From Parvularia atlantis (Eukaryota; Opisthokonta; Rotosphaerida), in NCBI GenBank assembly GCA_943704415.1, contig CALSCO010002004.1, positions 39,353-103,352 of the forward strand: a DNA stretch of 64,000 nt, in the 5' to 3' direction. Each line of letters begins with the position of its first letter. The stretch's first letter is position 1. Below, one piece after another: positions 21,188 through 32,376 of this stretch. A model generated the notes under the pieces. It did no database searches, was not told the DNA's origin, and worked only from the letters and a program-made list of their open reading frames with translations. A program made the position numbers and the translations under genes.

Positions 21188-24100
21188 ATGCGCCCCGGCG
21201 CAGCCCCGCCCGTGCTCGCGCAAGCCCAGTCGGCGCAGCCGCAGCCACCGCCGCCGCCGCCGCAGCAGCAGCAGCAGCAGCAGGTGAAGGACGCGCGTCG
21301 CATGTGTTGTGTTGACGTTGCGGGCAGCAGCCGCGGACGTGGCCCGAGCTGCACCGCGTCGCCGCCGCACGCGTCAAACAGCTCGCGCGCGTCGTCCGCG
21401 AGGACAGCGCCGGCAGCGGCGTGCTCGAGCAGCTCGCGACGCAGACGGCCGCGGCGGTGGCCGAGCTCGTGGACGACGCCAAGCTGACGGTGTGCGCCGC
21501 CCGCACGCCCGCGACATCGCCTCACGTGTGCCCAGATCGTACCGCTCGGCGACGCCGTCGTGTTTGTGCGGCTGTACGAGGCGACCTGCGCGCTCGCGCG
21601 GCTGTGCAACGGGCTCGTCACGAGCGCGCGCGCGCCCGGTGCGCGCGACGACCTTGACAAGACCGCGCAGCTGCTCGCGCACCACGTCGCGTACCTGCAC
21701 CTCCTCGTCACGTGCGTTTCGCGTGCGTTGCATCGCATCGCATCGCACTGAGGCATCCACTGGTCGCGCAGCAATGTGCAACGCGCGCTGCCAGCCGCCA
21801 CGGCGCTGCTCGGCGCCCCCACCGCGCGCGAGCAGCTCGCGACGCGCGACGGGCATGCGCTCATCGCCGCATTCTCCAAGAGCGTCGCCAGCTACGTTGC
21901 CGTCGCCAGTGCGTCCACGCGCTTGCGCTCCGCGGCTGCTGATGCCAACGTCCGCGCGCGCCCGTCAAGACGCTGACCTCAGGACGCACATCACCTACGC
22001 CGCTGCCGACACGCTCATCGCCACGGGCCGGCTGCTCGCATACCTGCACGCGTCGGCGCAGCTGCCGCCCGCCGACGACCCCGCGCCGCCCGAATGGGAC
22101 CACTTCCGCAAGCAGAGCGCGCAGATGCTCCAGGACGTGGCAGGCCGCGCGGCGACCTTTGCGCAGAACGCCAAGCTCGCGACCGGCAAGTGGCCGCCGA
22201 GCGACATCAAGGACGCGTGCGTCGCTTCGGCGAGAGAGCTGATTGAGCGCACCAAGATGCTCCTGCTGCTTGCACGCCCCGCGGGTGTGCTGGACGCGCG
22301 GCTGCGCGCGGTCGACGTCTGGCCCGGTGCGGCGCCGCTGGGCACCGCGTGCACGGCCTGCACTGACGCCCGCGCAGGCCTCGGCGACCTCCTGCTCGGT
22401 GTGGCGATCGACCCCAAGTCGTCCGGTGCGTGCGAGCGGCGCGACGCTGGTCCGGCTCACGCGTTCGCGCTGGGTCGACAGGCCCTGCCGTGCAGATGGA
22501 GCTGTCGATCAAGGACCTTGTGCGCGGCCTGTCGCGGCTGCTGGAGAGCGCGAGCGCGAGCGCGGCTGGGCTGCAGGAGGGCCTCGACGTGCGCTGCGCT
22601 GCCGCTGCTGCATGCGCGCTCACGCCGTCGTTCCGGCAGATCGTGCAGCACGCCGTGGGCGAGATCACGGTTGAGGTGGCCAAGATCGAGGTGCACGCAC
22701 CCGCACGCCTGCCCCAGGACGACGCGGCCGCCGACGGCGAGGATGCGGACGTGCTGGTGCAACGTCACACGCGCGCGCAACTGCCTGTGCTGACGTGCGC
22801 ACGACAGACCGACCTGCCCGGCCCCAAGGCGATCGAGGACCTGGTCGTGCCCGTCGTGCGTGGCCTGGCGCGCCTGAGCAGCGACGTCAACTCGGGCTGG
22901 GCCACGTCGGAGGAGTACCTCGAGTCGCTGCGCGTGATCGAGACGTCGTGCGACGACGTCCTGGCGCTGATGGACGAGTCACACCGTGCGTCGTGCGAGT
23001 GCAGTGGCGTGTGCGCGTGAGCCGACACTTTCGCGCCCGTACACGCTGCAGGCATGACGCTGCGCCTGCGCGCCTCGCTCAATGACGTCGTGACCAAGAC
23101 AATGGTTGCCTCCGGCGCGTGGCCCGGGTGCGCGCGAAGCGTTGTGTCTGGTGCACTGGCGGCCTGATCGTCTCTCGTGCGCAGGCCCAACGCCGTCGAC
23201 GACCTCCGCGCGGCTCTGTTTGACTTTGCGCAGGTGCTGCGCCAAGTGCTACGCGAGGAGAAGGACGACTTTTTGCTCGACAAAGAAGGTGCGCACTCGG
23301 CTGCCCACCTGCGCGGCGCTCTGTCTCACACGCTCGGGTCGTACCCAAGCGTCCATGTTCGTAACGCGCCGCCCGTCGTACGCGACCGTGCGCGGCTACA
23401 AGCGCCGCAGCAACTCGGCGAGCACCGCGAGCATCTCGAGCCAGGTGCGCGATGCGCGTGCACATCGCGTGCGACCCTTACTTGGCTTGCGTGGCAGGAG
23501 GAGGGCCTGCTGACCAGGCCTGCCACGCGCTCGAGCTCGCTCACGGGCTCGCTGGTCGAGATCGCCAACGGCGACATCTTTGACCTCTACGCGACGTCGT
23601 CTCAGCCCGCGACGGGCCAGTCATCGCCGTCGTCGCGGCGTCCGCCCGCCGCGAGCGCACTGCGGGTAGAGACGCGCGGCCTGACCGGTGCGTGAGCGGC
23701 GCACCTTGGCCCGTGCGGTCTGCTGACGCGCGCTCGTGCGGTGCAGGCGACGCCGACGCCAAGACCGCGCTGATCGCCGCGCTGCAGCGGCTGGCCATGC
23801 AGGTCAAGCTGCGACGGAGCGAGCTCGCGGGCGCAGCGGCCGGGGCCGACACGATGGCTGCGCTGCGTGAGGCCGCGCAGGTAAGCGCTCGGCCTGCGCT
23901 GTCTACAACACTGACGCGCACACGCAGCAACTCGGCCTGGTGGCCAAGAACGTCGTCTCGACACACATTGCCCTCGTCTACCGGCCGCCCTCGCCGAGGT
24001 CGCCATCGCAGGCACCGGTCCCGGCTGCCTCGCCGGTGCGTGCGCGTCGCGGTCGCACCAACCCTCATCTGACCGCTGCGCGCCTATAGACGCCGTCCAC

Positions 24101-26712
24101 GCCCGGTCCCGCACCGCAAACGCAGCCGCCGCAGGCGCCCGTGGTCGTGGCGAGCGGGCTCGCGTCGACGGTGCGCTTGCCAGCCACCCAGCGCGCGCCT
24201 GCTGACGTCTGCTGCCCAGCGCGCCGTGTTCTACACGGCCGCCGCAGCCTCGCCCACCAAGACCGACCCCCTTCCGCAGCCGCCCGTCACGCCCAAGGCG
24301 GCCGCGAGTGCCTCTGCGCAGCCACCGACTACGCCCACCGCCCGTGCTGCGCCGTCGACCACGTCGGTGTGTGCACACACGCTGCGCATCGCGTCGGCGC
24401 TTATGCCGCCGCAGCCACCGTCTCACACAGCGACGACGTTCTCGGCGGCGACCGCGGCCAAGCTGCTCGCGCAGGCCAAGTCGTGGACAGAGACGTTGCG
24501 TGGTGCGCACTGCACGTGCAGCTGCAGCTGCTTGTGACCAGAGCTGACCATCGGCGTAGGCACGAGCCAGCAGCAGCGGCAGCACCACCATCGCGACCGC
24601 GAGGCCGTGGCGAACGATATCACGACGCTGCTGTCGCAGTCGCATAGGCCCCTGCGCGACGCGCTTGTGGACGACTCCAAGACGACGTTTGACGAGGTGC
24701 GCTGCCTCTACTCTGCGTGCACAGGCGCTGATAGATGCGCGCACACGCCAGCCACCCGCACTGCCGGCGTCGAACGTGTTTGTGACAGGCGTGGCGCTGC
24801 CCGACAGCGAGTTCCAGGCGCTGCTGGCCGACGACGTGACCGAGCTTGTGCTCGAGGTCTCGCCGAGCACGGGAAAGTGCGTGCTGTTCACGCGTGTGTC
24901 GCACGCGCTCACGCTCGCGTCTCTTGCACAGAACGGTCATCCGTGGCGGGTCGCCGCGCCAGCTGGTCAGCCGGCTGACGTACCACAAGCACCCTGGTGA
25001 GCATACTCTCACAAGCGTGCTGACGGTGCCGGGCATGCTAACGCTTGTCCGTGCAGACACCGACTACATCGAGGCGTTCCTGCTCACGTACCGCTCGTTC
25101 ATGCAGCCGCTGGACGTGCTCAGCGCCATCATCGCGCGCTACGAGCAGGCACCGCCGCTCAACATGTCCAAGGCGCAGTTTGACAGCTACTACCGCGCCA
25201 AGGTGATCCCGAGCAGACTGCGGTGCGCGCGCACGCCCAGCAGCTGCGCCGTGCGGCCTCACGGGCGGACGCAGCGTGTTCAACGTGCTCAAGACGTGGG
25301 TCGACAAGCACTTTGAGGACTTTGACTCGGAGCCGCAGCTGGAGGAGCGCTTCCTGTTGTTTGTGATGGAGCGGCGCACGCACCACTACTACCAGGGCAA
25401 CGGTGTGTGACGCGGCGACCGGCGGGGCGCTGCCAGTGTCTCACGCGCTGTCAGCGCAGCCTTCCTCAGCGCGGCGTCACAGCTCAAGCGGCTGTATGAA
25501 AAGAAGGCGCGCGTCAGCACCTCATCGCGCCTGCCCGGCGGCTGGCTGACGCGGCACGCGCCCATGCGCAGAAGCGGAGCTACCTGGACGGCGTGCGCGT
25601 GCTGCTGATGTCGCGCAACCTGCCGACGTCGCTGTCCCTGTCGTCGCTCACGACCAGGGCGCGTCATCCACGTCTTTGCCGAGTGCGTGTCTGACCGCGG
25701 CCGCTCCCTGCGCAGATGTGCGACGTGGACGCGGGCGAGCTCGCCAAGCAGCTGACGCTGATCGACCACGGGTTGTACAAGGTCTGCGCGCGAGCCGTTT
25801 CTTGCGCTTGGCTGACGACCGCTGCAGGCGATCAAGCCACACGAGTGCCTCAACCAGGCGTGGAACAAGCCCGAGCTGCGCGCGCAGTCGCCCAACATCC
25901 TCGCGCTCATCAAGCGGTTCAACGAGGTGCGCGCCGTGCCGGCTGTGCGCAGGGCCGCGGCTGATGGCGCGCTCAGCTCACCAAGCGCGTCTGCTTTGAG
26001 ATCCTCTCGCTCGAGGGCAAGAAGGAGCGCGCGTCGGCGATCAAGCAGTTTGTGGCCGTGGCCGAGGTGTGCGCGCACGGCTGCCGGCACGGCATCTGAC
26101 GGTGCGGCGCAGAAATGCTTCGCGCTCAACAACTTCAACTCGCTCAACGCAATCCTCGCGGCCGTGTCGTCGTCGGGCGTGCGGCGGCTGGCCAAGACGT
26201 GGGAGGTGCGTCTCTTCTTGTTCTGGAGCTGTGCAGTGACGCTCGCCACTTCAGCTCGTGCCCAAGAAGACGTCGGTCGCGTTCGAGGAGCTCAGCCGGC
26301 AGATGTCGCACGACGCCAACCACGCGGCGTACCGCAACGTGCTGCACACGGCCGACCCGCCGTGCGTACCGTTCCTGGGTGCGTCGCCGCTGCGGTGCCC
26401 GCGTCTGCTGCGTGTGCTGAACATGCGCGGCGGACAGGCGTGTCGCTGACCGACCTCGTCTTCATCGAGCAGGGCAACAAGGACTACCTGAGCCCGGGGA
26501 TCGTCAACTTTGACAAGTGCCGCAAGACGGCCGAGTCGATCCGGGAGATCCAGCAGTACCAGCAGACGCCGTACGACTTTGCGCCGATCCACCACCTCCA
26601 GGGCATCATCCTCCAGCCGGACGGGGCGCAGTGCTCCGACGACGACTTTTACGAGCTCTCGATCCGCCACGAGCCGCGCAAGCCGTCCGCGCCCGGACCC
26701 GGCGCCAAGTGA
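21188..26712 (+). CDS. Large RasGEF (CDC25-homology) protein
   Basis: A many-exon gene. The start MRPGAAPPVLAQAQ leads into Pro and Gln runs, then a long, mostly helical N-terminal region (LHRVAAARVKQLARVVRED, IVPLGDAVVFVRLYEATCAL, YAAADTLIATGRLLAYLHAS) with no domain I can name. The C-terminal third has a RasGEF_N segment (AFLLTYRSFMQPLDVLSAII; VFNVLKTWVDKHFEDFD; LEERFLLFVMER) and the catalytic RasGEF domain: ELAKQLTLIDHGLYKAIKPH, ECLNQAWNKPELRAQSPNIL, RASAIKQFVAVAE, FALNNFNSLNAILAAVSSSG, VRRLAKTWE and LGVSLTDLVFIEQGNKDYLS followed by IVNFDKCRKTAESIREIQQY. The family promotes GDP release from Ras-type GTPases at membranes. Introns are mostly GTGCGY type. The tail is PSAPGPGAK-stop, 27 bp before the next start codon. 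Confidence 0.85.
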
Positions 26713-26738
26713 ACGCGAACGTTGTTGTAGAATACGCG

Positions 26739-27324
26739 ATGCAGGACGGCGGCGAGGACGCGGCGAGCGCGGCGCGGCGACGCAACGTGCGCCCGCGAGC
26801 TGCTGCTGCTGCGTGTTGCTTGCTGCTGATCACGGCCGTGGCACGCAGATCCCCGCGTGGATGACCGAGCCGCGCCGTCCGGCCGCCGCCGCCTCGCGAC
26901 GAGGACGCGCGCCGCAGACGACGAGAGCAGCGCCGACGCCGCCCGACCCCGACCGCGTCTACATCATGACCGAGGCCGAGCTGCTGGCGGCGTGCGCGGA
27001 CCATCTCAAGGTGCGCCGTCCGCTCCTGGTCGGGTTGGCGCTGATCGCGTGGTGTGGGCGCAGCATCCCGTGCCCGTGCTGCAGGCGCGGCGGCGTGAGG
27101 CCGCACCGGCTGTGGTGCTGCCGGCTGAGCGCGCTGATGCGACTGGACGTGGGCACAAGCGGCCTGCGTCGCCCTCGCCCTCGCCGCCCCCGCTGCCGCC
27201 CGCACAACCGACACGGGAGCCGCCAGCACGACCAGAACTGGCACAACCAACACTCGAGCGGCCCGCGCAACCAGCGCGACTGGTCGCGCGCCTGAGACCG
27301 AGCGACATCCTCGACCGCCTGTAA
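26739..27324 (+). CDS. Small proline-rich protein of unknown function
   Basis: Three exons joined in phase 0 (introns begin GTGCGC and GTGCGCC, end CAG) give MQDGGEDAASAARRRN, then IPAWMTEPRRPAAAASRRG, a Thr/Pro linker, DRVYIMTEAELLAACADHLK, HPVPVLQARRREAAPAVVLP, a Pro-rich run, and a C-terminal RLRPSDILDRL-stop. No domain is recognised. The helix MTEAELLAACADHL and the terminal SDILDRL could be short interaction motifs (inference). The stop-codon region is imperfectly duplicated 34 bp downstream. The gene begins 27 bp after the RasGEF stop on the same strand. Clean splice joins and sustained frame support a real gene; its function is open. Confidence 0.55.
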
Positions 27325-27361
27325 GGGCCTGCACAACACAATCCTCGACCGCCTGCAAGGG
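27307..27361 (+). repeat. Short tandem duplication at the 3' end of the proline-rich gene
   Basis: ATCCTCGACCGCCTGTAAGGG (at 27307, containing the stop) recurs 34 bp downstream as ATCCTCGACCGCCTGCAAGG with the stop changed to CAA. Confidence 0.85.
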
Positions 27362-27438
27362 GGCCTCACGTCCTTGCCCGCACGGACCACACCATAGAGC
27401 AAAACAGAAAAAAGTCAAGCAGCGCTGCTCAGCGCCGC

Positions 27439-28309
27439 TCAGCGGTAGTCCATCTCGACCTTGGACGAGTCGACCTCCTCGCGGATGCAGGCCAGCGTGG
27501 CCGAAAAGATGAGGCCAAAGATCTCGATGCCGGCGAGCACGCCCGCGCCAGCCATGAGGTACTTGTAGTAGGTCGCGTAGAAGTTGTTGTAGGACACGAC
27601 GCACGTCTGCACGTCGGTCGTGCCCGGGGTGAGGCAGGGCGAGTCCACCGGCGCGGGGATGCCATCGGTCTGGTTGTAGTAGACCAGGCAGCACGTGCCG
27701 TTGGCGGCCGAGTCGTTGTAGGCCTTGTAGCCGCAGCAGTTCCAGTAGTTTTCGATGTTGAGGCGTGTCTGGATCGCGTACGAGCTGTAGCTCGAGCCGA
27801 TCGTGTCGACGAGCAGGTTCGAATTGGTGTAGGCCACGACGGCGACGACGATCTGCGCGACGAGCAGCAGCACCAGCAGCACAAAGTACTGTGCCCACGA
27901 GGAGGTCAGCGACGATAACGACAACAAACGACAACGACAACGAGCGCCGCACCGTCCACAGCAGCACGCGCACGATGCGCGCCGCGGCGATGATGCCGAT
28001 GAGGGCGAAGACGATCACCAGCACGGCGGTCGTGATGATGCCTGCCGCACGTGCGGGATGAGCGACACCACGAGGGCCGACCACGCGCGCCGCCGCACCC
28101 GACGCGACCGCGACCGTCACGCCGTACTCGGGGCCCTTGATGTAGTAGTAGATGCCCGCGCCCAGTACGGCCAGGCCGCCGAGGAGGAAGAGGATGTTGA
28201 AGACGAGCAGGCCCCACTTTTGTGGTGGGTGTGCTCAGCAAACGGCGGGAGGGGGGGCGCCGCCACTGCCGCCGCGCACCTTGCAGAAGTTGGCGCAGCG
28301 ACCGGCCAT
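27439..28309 (-). CDS. Tetraspanin
   Basis: Exons starting MAGRCANFCK join to four membrane segments: WGLLVFNILFLLGGLAVLGA, GIITTAVLVIVFALIGIIAA, YFVLLVLLLVAQIVVAVVAY and a C-terminal YLMAGAGVLAGIEIFGLIFS. The large extracellular loop between segments 3 and 4 has the tetraspanin hallmark CCG (NYWNCCGYKAY) plus CCLVYY and further Cys, and NGT and NQT glycosylation sites. Tetraspanins organise membrane microdomains. Cys at positions 5 and 9 near the first segment suit palmitoylation. The ends read VDSSKVEMDYR-stop. Introns are phase-consistent GTGCG type. The gene is divergent from the ENPP gene. Confidence 0.92.
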
Positions 28310-28436
28310 CGTGTCGTGAGGCTGGGGGGGTGCTCGCGGCGGTGGGGATCGCGGGCGGCCTGCGGGACGAGCGCGCGCGTTGAGCGAAGAAAGACCGAGG
28401 CGGCGCCGCTTTCCGAGAAAAAACATCAAAGTGGGT

Positions 28437-28505
28437 GGCTGGAAACGCTCAACGCCCATCATGTCGTCCAATGCGCCTGGCTGGAAACGCGCGACACGCA
28501 TCATG
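28437..28505. repeat. 27-bp imperfect direct repeat between tetraspanin and ENPP
   Basis: Copies at 28437-28463 and 28479-28505 (42-bp period) match at 23 of 27 positions; the core GGCTGGAAACGC and the 3' CATCATG are identical. A CCAAT box (28468-28472) lies between them. Promoter function is inferred. Confidence 0.75.
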
Positions 28506-28550
28506 CCGGCGAGACTGCGGCCATTGCGATGGCGCACTTCCAGACAGGCG

Positions 28551-30729
28551 ATGGACGTGGCCCCGGTGAGCGTCGAGGTGGAGGACGAGCTGCTCTACGG
28601 CGCGGCGGGCGCGGCGGGCGGGCGCGACGGTGCCGACGGTGCCGACGGTGCCGACGAGGAGCTGTACGACGACGGCGACGACGGCGACTACTTTGAGGAC
28701 GACGTGGGCGAGGACGACGACGGGCGCGACAGCGACGACGAGCAGCTGATCAGGACGCCGCGCAAGCAGGTGACCCCACCGCGCGCGCTCGCTGCGTCGA
28801 ACCGCGCGCTGACACGCCGCGTCGCGCAGCCGTTTCACGTGCGTTACGCGTGGGCCATCTGCCTCGGCGCGTTCCTCCTCGTCGGCGGCGCCATCGTCGG
28901 AGCGGGCGCGGCCTTCTATGCGGCGCGCGGTGCGCACGGCCTGTTGGCGCGCCGCACAGCCACGAGCTGAGACGGCACAGGCGCGCTGCTGCGCTACAAC
29001 ACCACCGTCATTCTCGTCTCACTCGACGGCTTCCGGCCCGAGTACCTCGAGCGCGGCCGGACCGCGAACCTGACGCGCCTCGGTGCGTCCGCCGCACTAC
29101 ATCGGCCGCGAGCGGTGGCTGAGCGACGCGGCACCAGCGACGATGGGCGTGCGCGCGCCGTACATGCGGCCGAGCTTCCCAAGCAAGACGTTCCCGAACC
29201 ACTGTGCGCCTCGTGTCGACGCGTGCACACGTCACGTGTTTGACCTTGCCCGCAGACACGCTCGTCACAGGGCTGTACCCGGAGACGCACGGTGCGCGCG
29301 CGCGTGCCGTAGCAGGGAGACAGCGTGCCGCGACCGCTGCTGAGACGCGCGCGTGGCGCCCAGGCATCGTCTCCAACACGTTCTTCGACCCCGAGTTCAA
29401 CACGACCTTCTCGGTCGGTGACACGACGACGACGTCGCAGGCGCGGTGGTGGGGCGGCGAGCCGGTGCGATGCACGTGTGATGCTGCGTCCGCCTCCGGG
29501 TGCCGACACCGCGCCGCAGTTCTGGAACACGGTGCAGAAGGCCGGGCTCAAATCGGCCTGCTACTACTGGCCCGGCTCGGAGGCGCCCATCCAGGACATG
29601 CGCCCGACGTACTACAAGGTCTACAACCACGTCATCCCCAACAACTACCGCGTCGACCAGGTAATTGAGTGGCTGCAGCAGCCCTGGAACCGTCGGCCGC
29701 ACTTTGTCACGCTGTACTTGAGCGTCACCGACGACGCCGGGCACGCGTACGGCACGAGCGCGTCCGAGACCAACGTGGCCATTGCCGAGGCCGACCTGGC
29801 CATCGGGTACCTCCTGGCCGAGCTCGCCAAGGTTGGCCTGCTGGACAAGGTGCGCTTGTTTGCCTTGTGCGCGCGCAGGTGTTGTGACACGTGCGCGCTC
29901 TGCGCAGGTCAACGTCATTGTCGTGTCGGATCACGGCATGACCGACATCAAGCGCACGAATGTGCGCTTCCTGGACGACTACATCAGCCTGGACCAGGTC
30001 AGCGTGGTCGACTGGTCGCCCGTCACGGCCATCTTCGCAAAGCCCGGTGCGCGCGCAGGTGAGGCAAGCACGCAAGCAAGGGCTGACGCCGCGTGCGCGT
30101 CGCATAGGCATCAGCGAGGAGGAGCTGTTCACGCAGCTGCAGCAAGGCTCGCTTGACAACAACTTCCGGGTGCGTCGTGTGCGCGCGCCCGGCGTGCGCC
30201 TCGCGCTGAGCCGTCCGCCGTGCACTAGGTGTACTGGAAGAACTCGCCCAACGAAACAGAGCACGCGCCAGCGCGCTACCGCTACGACAACAATGCGCGC
30301 ATTGCGCCGCTGCTGATCGAGATGGACGAGGTACGCTCTCGTGCGCGAGCGAGCACGAACGCATCGGTGCCGACACACGTGCGCACGCAGGGCTACAGCA
30401 TGAGCGACAGCAAGACATTCCAGATTAACCCGGAGCAGTTTGACGGCGGCACGCACGGGTACGACAACGAGCTCGACAACATGCAGGCCATCTTTATCGC
30501 GAGCGGGCCCGCCTTCCGCAACGGGACTGTGATCGACCGTGCGTGCCGTCAGCCCTGCTCCCGTGTCTGCGGCTGAACATCGCGCCCGCCATGGCTCGCA
30601 GCGTTCGAGGGTGTCGAGCTGTACAACCTGCTCGCGACGATCATGAACGTGCGCGGCGCGCCCAACAACGGCTCGGCCGACTCGCAGCTGCTGCGGCAGG
30701 CGCTGCACCCGCGCCTGCTGAACAGGTGA
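28551..30729 (+). CDS. Ectonucleotide pyrophosphatase/phosphodiesterase (ENPP), type II membrane
   Basis: The start MDVAPVSVEVEDELLYG is followed by a Gly/Asp-rich acidic cytoplasmic tail (a GADGADGADEE tract encoded by a 9-nt repeat), then one membrane anchor (WAICLGAFLLVGGAIVGAGA). The catalytic domain shows TVILVSLDGFRPEYLERG (metal-binding Asp), FPSKTFPNH (Thr nucleophile), LVTGLYPETHG, IVSNTFFDPEFN, SVTDDAGHAYGTSASE, VIVVSDHGMTDI and NPEQFDGGTHGYDNEL (metal His). These are the two-zinc alkaline-phosphatase-superfamily residues of ENPPs, which cleave nucleotide or lipid phosphodiesters outside the cell. No nuclease-like C-terminal domain is present, so it resembles the short ENPP forms; substrate cannot be read from the sequence. 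Earlier in-frame ATGs (28380, 28503) would lengthen the tail. At least eight introns. Confidence 0.88.
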
Positions 30730-30795
30730 CCTGCTGCCCTCAGTTCTGTACTTTCCTCGCGCTTGTGTGTACACAAAAAGGTCAAACAATGCCGC

Positions 30796-32300
30796 TCATG
30801 AGGGCATGTCCCACCGGCTGAGCGGGTCGAACGGGTTGGGCATGTTGCCAATCATGCTCAGGGGCCAGCGGCCCTCGAGCATCAGCCCCTTGGCCAACTT
30901 GATCTGCGGCGCAAAGTCGGCCTTGTCGCCCCACGTGCCGTTGGCGATCTCGTGCACGAGCACCATCCCGGCCTCCTCGCACGTCACGCGCATCATGCTC
31001 CCGCAAAAGTCGCGCACGAGCTCGGGCGGCGCCGTGAGGTCGTACATGTTGATGAACGGGAAGAGGATGACGTCGGCGGCGTGCGGCCGCGGCCTGTCCA
31101 GCGCGAGCACCATTGCCGCCTGGGCCATGATCAGCTGCGCCGCAAAGAAGCCCAGGTCCTCGCCCGGGTGGCCCGGCCGCGCAAACTCCCAGTCGATCAC
31201 AAACACCTCCTTGCCACCGCACACGCGCTCCTCAAACGGCCGCTGCAGCTCGTCCGGCCCCACCGGCTTGACCAGCACCGAGCGCATCCACAGGTCGCCC
31301 ATCAGCAGCACCTCCTTGCGCGGCGCGCTCGCCGCCGCCCGGTCACCGCCACCACCGTCGCCGCCGCCGCCGCCAACGCGCTGCGCCACGATCTCGCCCA
31401 CGCGCTGCACCTCGGCCGGGCTGAAGCCGAGCGACTCGCACTGCGACACAATGCCCTTGTAGAAGTTGTCGTGCAGGAACTGCGCCGTCTCGGGCACCGC
31501 GAAGCGCCGCGCAAACACGCCCGCCTCGCCCGGCACCGTCACGCGCCCGATCACGTGCACCAACGCGATAAACTCGCCCAGCCGCTCGGCCCAGTGCTCG
31601 ACGCGGTCGGTCCAGGCGTTGGTCGGGAGCTTGTCGTGCCAGGGCGCGCTCGTGAACGGACTGGTGGCCTTGGCGGCCTTTGCGGCCGCGGCGAGGTCGA
31701 GCACATCGGCACTGAGGTCCTGCAGCACCATCACGCGCCGCGCCGCATCGCTCGCCAGCACCGCCGGCACGCCGACGTGCTTCCACAGGTCGGGCCAGCG
31801 CTCGCGGTCGCGCATGACGGCCCAGACGGCGGGCGGCACGAGCGCGGCGTCGCGGTGATCGTCGCGCTCGATCGCGCTGATCACGCGCAGCACCTGCGTC
31901 TCGGCGTTCTGCGCTTGGTCAGCAAGCGCGACAGACGGGCGCGATCGGCGGGCAAACACACGAAGCGCGCGGACGAGAACGGCACTTGCGCGTTCGTGGC
32001 CATGTGGTCCGGAAAGTACTTGACGATGACCGTGCGCGTGCGGACGGCGGCTGCGGCGGCGGGAGCGTCGGCTGCCTCGTCGGTGCGCGCGCGCTTTGGC
32101 TTGCGCCGGCCCATCTGCACGCGCCACACGTAGTTGATCATGCCGCCGCTGAGCCGCGTCGCCGCCAGCGGCTCCTCCGCCGCCTCCTCCTCACCGTCGC
32201 CATCCTGGTCGTCGCCGTCCTGGTCGTCGCCCGCGGGCGGATGCGCGCGCAGGTACGCGAGCACCCGCTCCTCGCTGTCGAGCGCCGCCGCCTCGTCCAT
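30796..32300 (-). CDS. APH/choline-kinase-fold phosphotransferase
   Basis: Two exons. The N lobe has an acidic insert (repeated QDGD), then LSGGMINYVWRVQM (nucleotide-loop region), a basic insert, and TVIVKYFPDHM with the ATP-anchoring Lys. The C lobe has VMVLQDLSADVLDL, VPETAQFLHDNFYKGI, LLMGDLWMRSVLV (catalytic loop) and VFVIDWEFARPGHPGEDLG (metal Asp), resembling the MtnK-like and fungal phosphotransferase-family proteins. In the catalytic loop the usual His of HGD is Met and the usual Asn is Ser, while both Asp residues are kept. Substrate is unknown; a small-molecule kinase is inferred, and a weakened enzyme is possible. The C terminus is PFDPLSRWDMPS. It is divergent from the Sen1-like gene with 76 bp between starts. 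Confidence 0.75.
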
Positions 32301-32376
32301 CGCACAGTGCAAGCGCACCCACGGCCGTGCCTGCGCAAACTGCAAGGCCGCGTGTCACGCTTTCTGACCCGCGGCC

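Noticed and set aside
24250-24545. Separate small gene in the middle of the RasGEF region
   Set aside because: Ser/Thr/Pro-rich exons here stay in frame with flanking exons through GTGCGY introns, so they are most simply linker sequence of the RasGEF.
26805-26830. CTG/GCT triplet cluster as a coding repeat
   Set aside because: It lies inside the first intron of the proline-rich gene once GTGCGC...CAG is spliced out.
28380-28550. N-terminal extension of ENPP from ATG 28380
   Set aside because: The extension encodes the duplicated promoter-like repeat and a very basic sequence; ATG 28551 gives a normal acidic tail. Not fully excluded.
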